This document shows, in pieces, positions 56,504 to 64,000 of a DNA stretch of 64,000 bases. Origin of the DNA: Heloderma charlesbogerti. Lineage: Eukaryota; Chordata; Lepidosauria; Squamata; Helodermatidae. The stretch lies in NCBI GenBank assembly GCA_026122225.1, contig JANEZZ010000983.1:248001-312000 (forward strand), given 5' to 3'. Numbering within the stretch: position 1 is the stretch's first letter; each line of letters opens with the position of its first letter. The position numbers were made by a program, and so were the translations under genes. Under the pieces are notes generated by a model. It had not been told where the DNA came from and did not search any database. It saw only the letters and a list, made by a program, of their open reading frames with translations.

Positions 56504-56949
56504 GCACACATCCAGCCCTTTGCTTGTTGCTGAGGAAACACTGAGTGCTGAGGAAGCTATGCGCTCGGTAGCTGGAAGATGACATGGGGCCGTCGAGGGC
56601 TGTGAGCATGGTGGGTGTGGAATCAGCAGAAACAGGAAGAGTTTCTGATCCTCCAATGAGAGCCTCTACCTTTAAGAGCAGGAAAACAGCACAGCACTCG
56701 AGTGTAAACCAAGCTCACACATTCGATGAAGCACCGCAATGGGGAAAATGGGTGAGTGTGTATAATCACGTTTTAATGCGAGAGCATTTAACCCAACAGG
56801 ACACTGAATTCATTGCGATGATGGGCGCAATGTAGATCGGCCCAGAATCATCTGCCAGTCCAGTCAGCTTTTGTACATGGAATGGATGGGATGCCTTCTT
56901 GTCCTTTGTCTCAGGCAGCAAAATGTCTTGGGCTGGCCCTGGCTGTCTG

Positions 56950-57341
56950 CAATCCCTCCTGGGTAAAGACAGCCTGGCCACAGTCACCAGAACTCTGGAA
57001 GCACCTCATCAAGACTATTGCATACACTATAGGTGGCTCTGTCTATGAAGACTGCTAGGAAACAGCAGGTAGTACAAATTACAGCTGCATGACTTTTGAC
57101 TGGGACTGGCCATGTGCAGTACATTATGCCCGTTTTCAAACTACTGCCCTGGCTACTAGTCCATTTCCAAGCACAATTCAAAGTGCTGCTTTTAACCTAT
57201 AAAGCCCTGAATGGCTTGCAACCAGAGTACTTAAAGGACCACCTGTTCCTGCATAAATATGCCTGGCCGCTAAGATTGGCCTCAGAGGGCTAGCTTGATG
57301 TCCCACCCTCCGCTCCACCATCTGAAATTAGGTGAGTGGTA
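56950..57341 (+). mobile_element. L2-like LINE, part 2 (ORF2 C-terminal region)
   Basis: The translation has the usual L2-like C-terminal landmarks, with frameshifts: 'LATVTRTLEAPHQDYC', then the segment FKVLLLTYKALNGLQPEYLK. It is cut at TA 57340-57341 by an M element. Confidence 0.75.
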
Positions 57342-58235
57342 GGGCGGCTATGTAGCGTACTTGACAGAAGACAGTCCTCTATTAGAAAGTGTCCTCTATT
57401 TATCTGAAAGGCTGTCCAATCCAAGTCCAGTTTAAAAGATAAAGGGCCTATTCAAATGTCACGCTAAGCCACCGTGGTCTGCATTTTTGAGCGAACCACG
57501 GTGGCCTAGCATGTCATGTGAGGGGTCAATATCCCAACCACGATGGCTAGGTGACCACCCCAGCTAACCACCTCTCTGCAGTAGGTTTAAGGGGACCCGG
57601 GGTGGCTCATTGTGTCGTGTGGCAGGATCTCCATTGTTAAAAATGGCTGATCCACATGAAAACGCAGAGGCCATAGAGATGGCAGCCTACAGTGTCTAGG
57701 CAGCGCGGCTGGACTCTATGGTCACTGTCACATAGTGATGGACGGAGCAGCTGGCATGCACCATTTCTCAGCATGATGGCTGCTGGGATAACCAGTGGCG
57801 GTAGGAGGACAATATGGTAACCACGGAGCGGGGATGGGTAAGTCAACCATGGTGCTCTGCACGGTTCCCAGTCGTGTGACAGGAGCATGCATTGTGGTTA
57901 GCCTGAACCTCCCTGCTCCATAGTTACCCCAACCACCCCTCCCCCTTTCGCATCTGAACAGGGCCAAAGAGACCTAAGAAGGGAGAGCTGGGCCTTGAAT
58001 TTTCCCACCAACAGTTAGCACCTGAACAGCAGATGGAGCAGGCACACTGGTCAAGTGGTCACAGTCTTTAGACCCCCACTATGGTGAGATGTATTGTATT
58101 TCTAATTAAATTATAGCAATTATTTTAACATTTGCATCTAGTCATATACATTAGCATATGCGAATCCCTGTCCTGCTTTGGCCTTCCTTTTGGTGATGCA
58201 GTTCATTTTTTTTGGTGATGCAAAAATGGCCCCCT
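57342..58235 (+). mobile_element. M-family element (possible Tc1/mariner MITE) holding a G element
   Basis: AGGGCGGCTATG at the left and 'aatggccccct' at the right, with TA at both junctions (57340-57341, 58236-58237). Landmarks shared with 12685-13035: 'gtcctctatt', 'gaaaggctgtcc', 'gagatgtattgtattt', 'cattagcatatgc'. The G element at 57444-57965 splits it. Confidence 0.6.
57444..57965. mobile_element. G-family element, copy 1
   Basis: GGGCCTATTCAAATGTC and 'cgcatctgaacagggcc' are inverted ends; AAA flanks both sides (57441-57443, 57966-57968). The interior has hairpin-like blocks ('accacggtggcctagcatgt', 'ggccatagagatggcagcct', 'tggttagcctgaac'). 522 bp, no transposase. Comparison with the empty M copy at 12685 fits insertion at an AATAAAG site. 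Confidence 0.65.
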
Positions 58236-58630
58236 TAGTAGTGATGGGAAACAGGGCCTTCTCAGCTGGGGGCACCTCAATTGTAAAACTCTCCTCCCAA
58301 AGAGGCCCACCTGGTGCTGTCTTTATTCTCTTTTCAGCAACAGGTGGAAACTTTTTATTTTATTAATATTGGACTGTTAGCCACTGCTGTAATTCAGGGA
58401 TGGGGAAGCTTTTTTTATATGAAGAGCTGGTAAGCCACAGGAAAAGTCAACTGGGGGCTGCAAATATTTGTGGGCAGCGCTGGAGCAATGAACTGTATTC
58501 ATGACTGCATGCAGGGGACCCAATCCCCATTAAAATTTGCTGTTGTCATCTTATGGTATTTATTGTTTTTGATGTACACCACTGTAGGAGCCAAGGCTGA
58601 AGAGTCATGAATACATTTTTAATAAATTAA
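58236..58630 (+). mobile_element. L2-like LINE, part 3 (ORF2 end and 3' UTR)
   Basis: 'gtgatgggaaacagggcctt', 'ctcagctgggggcacctc' and 'aaactctcctcccaaagagg' encode the usual closing segment of L2-like ORF2. It ends at about 58545-58630 with 'tttattgtttttgatgtaca' and 'atttttaataaatt'. A foreign segment (about 58399-58540, 'gatggggaagctttttt') may be inserted in the 3' UTR. Confidence 0.6.
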
Positions 58631-59116
58631 GTTGACTGGGAAGGACCTGAAACCTGGTAGTGTTTGTGCTGGGCAGTGGGGGGGGGGGCAAAGAGTTCTG
58701 CTTCAAATCTCAGAAAGAGAAGCAATTTGAAGTTTTGAAGCTGGCTAGCAGTAAGCAATCTTGGAGAGCCACATGACCTGTCTCAAGACGAGCATTGCCC
58801 GTCTCTGTGCCTTCCTCCTTCTCCCCACTCAGCAAGCATATTGTGAAATAAACAGGTATTACAAATACGGCAAGTCTCAAGTACTTTCGCCTGCCATGGA
58901 TACCGAGCCTATGAAAGGCAACCCCTAGAACTTCCAGCAACTTATGGAAGGAAGAGGTGCTAAACTCAAGTGTGATTTTGTTTCCTAGAAGAAAAACTGT
59001 GAGCTGGTGTGTGGCTGAGCCTGGATGGAGGGGACAGTTGCACTTCTAACAGAAACAGAGACTGAGAGGGAGGATCACAGATTTGGGAAGAGTGTTTTCA
59101 CCTGGTGTTTGACAGT
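58631..59116. other. No gene or named repeat recognised
   Basis: Contains a G-run at 58680-58688. Otherwise unique-looking. Confidence 0.35.
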
Positions 59117-60015
59117 GGCCCAGTTAGCATGACATGCTGGGCTCATGGGAGGGTTATTTAACCCATGATGAGCCACGGGGCCTTGTTCAGATGCGCATGG
59201 GGCGAGGGCGGTTAGGGTAACTATGGGGGGGTAGCATAACTATGACACATGTGCCCATCACATGACTGGGAATCATGTGGCGCCACAGGGTTCCCATAAC
59301 CACCACCCCGCCGTAGTTATCATAACCACCCTCCCACTGCCACCACTGGTGATCCCAGTGGCACTTGTGCCATGAAAATGGATGTGCTGGCCACTCCATC
59401 CATTGTGACGCTCCGGAAACCATAGAGAAAGTTTGCACTGGCTAGAGCATTGCTGGAAGTAGTGGACTCTCTAGGCCACCATCTCTATGGTCATGGCCTA
59501 GAAACCACCCAAAGCCTGTATTAACCACCAGGGAGCACGACAGAAGTAACCGTAAGCCACCCCAGTGCCCCTTAACCCTGCTGCAGGGGCATGGTTGCCC
59601 AGGGCGGTTCCAGAAATGCAGTTAGTTGTTTTTTCTCCCCCCACATGACATGCTAAGCCACTATGGTTCGTGCAAATTCCCTGACCATCATGGCTTAGCA
59701 TGACATCTGAACAGGCCCATGGTGTGTGCTGGGCAACATTTTTAATATGCAGTTCCCGATTGGGGGGTTGCCATGTTGTGCGAACCTAACCACCATGGAT
59801 TATTTGAGGGTTAAATGACTCATGTATAACCCTACTACACACTGAGGGTTATGTGAAGGTTGTTTAACCCTCAAATAACCCACAGTAGCCAGGTTGGCAT
59901 TACACGGCAAGCCTCCAATTGGGGGTTGCATATTCAAAATGTTTCCTGGCATGCACCATGGCTCACCATGGTTTAGCAACCCCCCGTGAGACCAGTGTGT
60001 TGTGTGAACTAGGTC
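59117..60015. mobile_element. Foldback element with GGCCCAGTTAGCATGAC-like ends, holding a G element
   Basis: The left end GGCCCAGTTAGCATGAC resembles the complement of the right end, GACCTAGTTCACACAAC. Inside are 'gggttatttaacccatgatg' and 'gttgtttaaccctcaaataa', again hairpins. The G element at 59178-59718 splits it. The ends are similar rather than identical, so the limits are tentative. Confidence 0.45.
59178..59718. mobile_element. G-family element, copy 2 (opposite orientation)
   Basis: GGGCCTTGTTCAGATGCGC and 'gacatctgaacaggccc'. The interior 'gccaccatctctatggtcat' and 'aaaccatagagaaag' is the complement of blocks in copy 1. The 3-bp flanks ACG and ATG match at two of three positions. 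Confidence 0.6.
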
Positions 60016-60800
60016 TGTGTGTTTGTTCTGTTGGTCCTTCACCTCCCAAGAAACATAGTTAAGTCTGGTAGCTTGCTGGAGCACAAGCCGAAATGCCAGA
60101 GCATATGGGTTCCTTGCCTGTGGCTCTCAGCCAGGGATGAACTACCTTTCCATGGCAGAGACTGGGGAGATAAAAGCTGGCAGAGTGCCCAAATCTGGTT
60201 CCAGAACATTAAGCCCTGTACCAGGAGGTGGGGAAACATCTGCAAGGCTGTCCAGGGGGTTTTATAGTCCAAGTCTTATGTATACAGCATGTTTTCAGGA
60301 ATTTGGCTGGGGGGAGAGTTACTGTGGATTCTAGGAGCTGACTGGGGCCTACAGTGTGTTCCAGAGGTGACAAACATGAGGCCGCAATAAGTACAGTGCA
60401 TGGCAAAGGGTGTTTTGGAGGTGGGAGGCAACATGATGGGAGGCAACACCATTGGGGAAGGTGATAGAGACATCTATGTGCTGTTTCTCCTTCTGACTTG
60501 CCTCCCAGCTTCAGTAATGTTGGGGGTTTGCCTGTAGTCCCCTCGAGTCTGTGGGTGGTGCTCATTATCCTAGGGAAAATTAAGGGCAGAACTAAATTTT
60601 TAGAGGCATGAGGCTACCACCAATATGGCAGCCTTGTGTCATCTTTCCCCATTGTCCTCAGAGGCATATACTACAATATACCTTGGATTTTGTTGAATGT
60701 TTTTCTGTCCCTCTGACATAGCATTGGCTACTACAGACAGAAATGGGGAAATGAGAAGTGTAGTGATGTTGGGATATGAGGTAGGTTGTATAACACATTG
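60016..60800. other. No gene or named repeat recognised
   Basis: Short open frames in this part have no known domain. Confidence 0.4.
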
Positions 60801-61028
60801 AGCCAGTTTACATGATCAAAATAAGCCACCCTTCAACAGTCCGTGGGTTATTGGAGGGTTGTTTCCCCCTCCAACAAGCCATGCCATCTCGGTTGAGATG
60901 ACATGACAAATGACGCCCAGGCGGTGATTATCATGCCCAGCATGAACCGCAATTTAAATAAACAATCATGGCTTAAATATGTTGGGTTAAATAAATCATG
61001 GTGGCTTATTTTGATTGTGCAAACCAGG
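60801..61028. mobile_element. Foldback MITE (CCAGTTTACATGATCAAAAT ends)
   Basis: 'agtttacatgatcaaaataa' then 'gccacc' at the left is mirrored by 'ggtggc' and 'ttattttgattgtgcaaacc' at the right. About 228 bp; it resembles the 59117 element in style ('ggagggttgtttcccc'). No TSD recognised. Confidence 0.55.
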
Positions 61029-64000
61029 TCAGGAAGAGGTACCTCAACATTGGGCTGCCATTTTCAGCTGCAACCCTGTGTTTCCTATGCAGTATCTAAG
61101 CCATCGGCCCATGTTTAACAAGGGACATATGTTTTCAGTTTGATCTGGTGAGGTTAAGGAGCTAGTCTAAATTCATCAAGCCAGTGCATGGTTAAGCCAG
61201 TGCATGGCAGACATTTTAAGAGATTCTAGGTGGCTGTGCCCCTCAATCTCATCATTAATATCAGAAATCTTACTTCAGTGCTTAAATTATGGGTGGAGGC
61301 AAAGCATCCCCAGCTGCCTTAATTTTTGTAACAGCCCCCTTAGTTACTGTTTTTAGAAGGCTATCGAGGCTCGAGGGGTGATGCTTTGACTAAACTGGGA
61401 GGCACAAGTGAGATGTTGGGACTTGTGTATTTCATGGAGGGTTCCCTATTTGCTCCTACCCCATAATTCAAGCACTCTCTTACTGACTTTTACTGAGTAG
61501 GAACAATTCCTGCTAGAGGCTTCTTTACTTTCTAAAGACGTTTGTGGGTGTTCCTTTTTTTTCTGAATCCAAATATAGTCCATGTATTTTCAGCTTGATC
61601 CACCAGGCTGTGCCCACACAAACTTCATTTGCTTTAAAATATTCCTTTAAGCAATTTTGGGGCAAAATTTTCCATCAGTGATCTCATAGATCCAGTTATT
61701 TCTTTGAAGAGGATCAAAGGAAGAAAGTCTGTCTCCCTGTTTTGTCTGCAGTCATTCAGAATGATCAATTTGCTTAAGAAACCTTGTAAGTAAAATGCCT
61801 CATTCTGTGAATTATGGAGCATACAGTATTCTCTAATTCAAAAGTGTGTTGCTAATATTGGTGATTTGTGGCTTTGTTTTGATTTCTCTTGCAAGATGAT
61901 TGATGAAGGTATAATATACTGTGTTTCATATGTGCAATCTGAGCTGCTGTTGATTTTTGCTCCGTGTTCACTAGGTTCTTTCATAAGTATGCGTGCAAAT
62001 CAGACTCAGATACAACAGTAATAGGATCAATTTGACTTCCATTATTCTGCTGATCGTTTTTGCTGGTAACTTCCATTATAATCAGTGGGAGTTATTTGCA
62101 CACAGATAGGAAGATAGACACTTTCTTTTATTGGCTTTCAGGTTTACAACTGATATATGGCTACTATTTTTATTTCCTTTTTAATTGCTATGTTGTTGAT
62201 CCCAACTGCTGTAGAACTGAGAAATGAATCTAAAATTTAACAGTATACCTGATTTACTTGGCACTGCCCTGTGGCTCATTTTCAGTAACTGCAGGTCCTA
62301 TTATTGAAATGATTGCATCTGTATATTTTTTACATATGCCAGTTGTGGATTAAATGAACCTCTCTTAACTATGCTGATATTAGATTATAAGCGTGGCAAC
62401 TGGAGTCTTCCAGGAATGAATTGAGAAGTGTTAATATTCCTTTGACTTCTGTAAGTACCCATGTGGCATTAAATAGACCCAAATGTTTGTATATAAGTAT
62501 TGGACACCAGCATTTTGTAACAGTAAAAGTCTGGGACTAATAATCTTGATATATCTACTCAAAAGTAAGCCCCAATGAATTCAACAAACCCTACTCCCAG
62601 GTAAGTGAGTGTAGGATTGCAGCCTCAGGGTCATCGTAAATGAAGACAACATTTCTTAACAGATGTGGATGTGAGCAAGCACAGCAACACCTCTTAGCAT
62701 TTATTGCATTAATTGTAACATGGGTCTATGCTTGGAAATTCACTAGCATTGACAATTCAGATCCCACCATTTGAAACCAAGCAGTATCTCCCACAGTGGC
62801 TGTTGGGTCAAGCTTTTCATCAGGGAAGTAAAGAAAAAAATAAGGGAATACACTGAAATGTTGAGCACTATTTGTGTAATTTTAACCTGTTCTAATAGCA
62901 TATTTTGAGGACAATAAAAATACTGTAGACTTAAGAAAGACGTTTGTGGGGGTTTTATTTTATTTGCTATGGGAATCAAAGCAGACAGAGAAATTGCTAG
63001 TCTGAAACTGGATTGACAACTGTGTTCTGTGGTCTTTGGGGATGCCAAAGGGCACACAACTACTAATAAATCACAACTATATCACAGACCTGGGTTTTTT
63101 CTCTCCCTGCCACCCTTTTTCTTTCAACATAGGACAACCTCTCAGAGTAGCTTCAGATGTTACTTGAAGTATTCCCAGAAATGACATATGTATTTGACTT
63201 ATGCTTTTTTATCCTAATATGTCAGTTTATCTTTGTGCTCAGATGTGACAAATTCCCCGTGATTGTGAGGAAAGAAGTGAAAATTCTTCTTGCTACACAT
63301 TACAAGAAATGCTACCAACCAAATGTGGACATGGGTGTGCATTTGCAGTTGTCTTATAATGAGTCAGATCACTGGTCTAGCTAGCTCATTGTGACAATTC
63401 AAGGGCTCCCTAAGGTTTCAAACGGAGGTCTTTGTACTGTTGCCATTGTAATCTTTAAAAAAAACAACCCTGTCAGTGGGTGGAACCAGGGGAGGACTTT
63501 TGTAAGTCAGGAGTTGGAACCTGATAGTTCTTGGTGAATCAGGATCCAGGGCTGGGTGGATGAGGGTGTAAGGTCAAGAGAAACACCTGATTTATTCACA
63601 AAATACCTGATATTAAACACAAAGCAAAAACACCAAAATGAATTAACTGATCTGCCTACTAGAAAATTCGGTGCTGTGTTAGCACCTGAGTCACAGTCTG
63701 GCTTCAGTCCATATTCTAAGTGAATGTGTTTGGAGGCCTGCTGGATTCCATGACACATTTGAAACAAGTCAGAAATATGTGTAGAGCCTTTGGCTTTGAC
63801 AGCCCAATGGATCAGGTGCCCATTATTATCTGGACACTGTGCCCACAATCTTCAGGAATGCTGCCAAGTTAGTGACTAAAAAAATGACATCCAAATGATT
63901 TGGAATACTTAACTACTCTCTTCTTCAGAACTTCAAATTAAATGATCATTTGTCTTCTTGCACTGTAGCCCTGAATTATAAAGAAGCTTTTGCTTTGTGT
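61029..64000. other. No gene recognised; mostly unique AT-rich sequence
   Basis: A short AGGATTGCA-type fragment lies at 62555-62632. 61840-62420 is low in CpG with long AT-rich unique text ('gtgtttcatatgtgcaatct', 'agttgtggattaaatgaacc'), the texture of a conserved non-coding region. No open frame has a recognisable product. Confidence 0.35.

Larger units (their letters stand above)
55639..56843. mobile_element. Palindromic DNA element carrying inverted 5S rRNA-like copies
   Basis: Ends GGGCCGATCTACAC and 'atgtagatcggccc', flanked by AGA on both sides (55636-55638 and 56844-56846). From about 55905 to 56595 it is one long palindrome centred near 56249. Each arm contains a 5S rRNA-like segment, a run of about 13 A, and a repeated 'ttcgaagat' motif near the tip. 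The outer 260 bp on each side do not pair beyond the ends. It has no transposase frame. It sits in an H element in an L2-like LINE. Confidence 0.75.
54921..56941. mobile_element. H-family hAT-like element, copy 3, holding two insertions
   Basis: Ends CAGGGCCGGC and GGGCTGGCCCTG; perfect 8-bp TSD GCTGTCTG (54913-54920 and 56942-56949). Its own sequence is in three pieces: 54921-54931, 55467-55638 and 56847-56941, matching the 22684 copy ('cagacagagtgaagcaa'-like start, 'gttggaggagggac', 'cagcttttgtacatggaatg'). Removing both insertions leaves about 280 bp, the normal size of the family. Confidence 0.85.

Noticed and set aside
1..64000. CRISPR arrays, operons, bacterial promoters or terminators
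   Set aside because: No regularly spaced short direct repeats. The repeats are those of a squamate genome, so prokaryotic features are not expected.

Overview
The window is non-coding, repeat-rich DNA of a squamate reptile (lizard or snake); I cannot name the species. The evidence is the set of repeats found together: a near full-length BovB (RTE) LINE, a tRNA-headed SINE with a BovB-like tail of the Sauria/ACA type, a 5'-truncated CR1, L2-like LINE pieces, a 5S rRNA-headed SINE, a tRNA-Ala-like SINE, and many foldback (palindromic) DNA transposons. I found no convincing host protein-coding gene. The window reads as intergenic or deep intronic sequence, with one weak candidate 5' coding exon near 43.3 kb.

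Local labels for the repeat families: S = fully palindromic ~215-250 bp element, ends CAGTGG..CCACTG, 8-bp target site duplication (TSD), hAT-like. H = hAT-like element with ends CAGGGCCGG/CCGGCCCTG, 8-bp TSD. T = element with ends GGGTGCAATCC, flanked by TAA/TTA, PIF/Harbinger-like. F = CpG-rich palindromic element with ends AGGGATG/CATCCCT. P = ~390 bp element with imperfect ends GGCTTCTTCACAC/GTGTAGAGATGCTC. Q = element with ends GGGCAGTATCC. G = element with ends GGGCCTGTTCAGATG. M = TA-flanked element with ends AGGGYGGYCAC, possibly Tc1/mariner. C = short cryptic hAT-like hairpin, CAGCCTTCCCCAACC type.

Layout. 0-9 kb: mostly unique sequence with a CR1/L3-like piece split by an H element (2.7-3.3 kb), a MIR-like SINE (4.3 kb), a decayed 216-bp tandem array (5.9-6.4 kb) and a P element (8.0 kb). 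9-20 kb: a local tandem duplication next to an S element, a Sauria SINE (11.5 kb), an M element (12.7 kb), F elements (15.9 and 18.1 kb) and an S-in-T nest (19.1-19.5 kb). 20-37 kb: Q, H, an LTR fragment, P, another Q inside an hAT-like element, T elements and L2 tails. 37-41 kb: CR1 on the minus strand, then a 1.76-kb inverted repeat holding the largest F element, then F inside T. 41-45 kb: an odd pyrimidine-rich open frame, P, tRNA-Ala SINEs and two S elements with 8-bp TSDs. 45.6-48.4 kb: BovB with a perfect 12-bp TSD. 54.6-58.6 kb: the most intricate part, an L2-like LINE split by an H element that itself contains a solo LTR and a 1.2-kb palindromic element carrying inverted 5S rRNA-like copies, and split again by an M element that contains a G element. 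59-61 kb: further G-type and related foldback elements. 61-64 kb: mostly unique AT-rich sequence.

Nothing here forms an operon or pathway. The shared theme is serial invasion by TIR/foldback DNA transposons, whose nesting and TSDs give a relative insertion order. The autonomous LINEs present (BovB, CR1, L2-like) are of the kinds expected to mobilise the SINEs. All copies look inactive.
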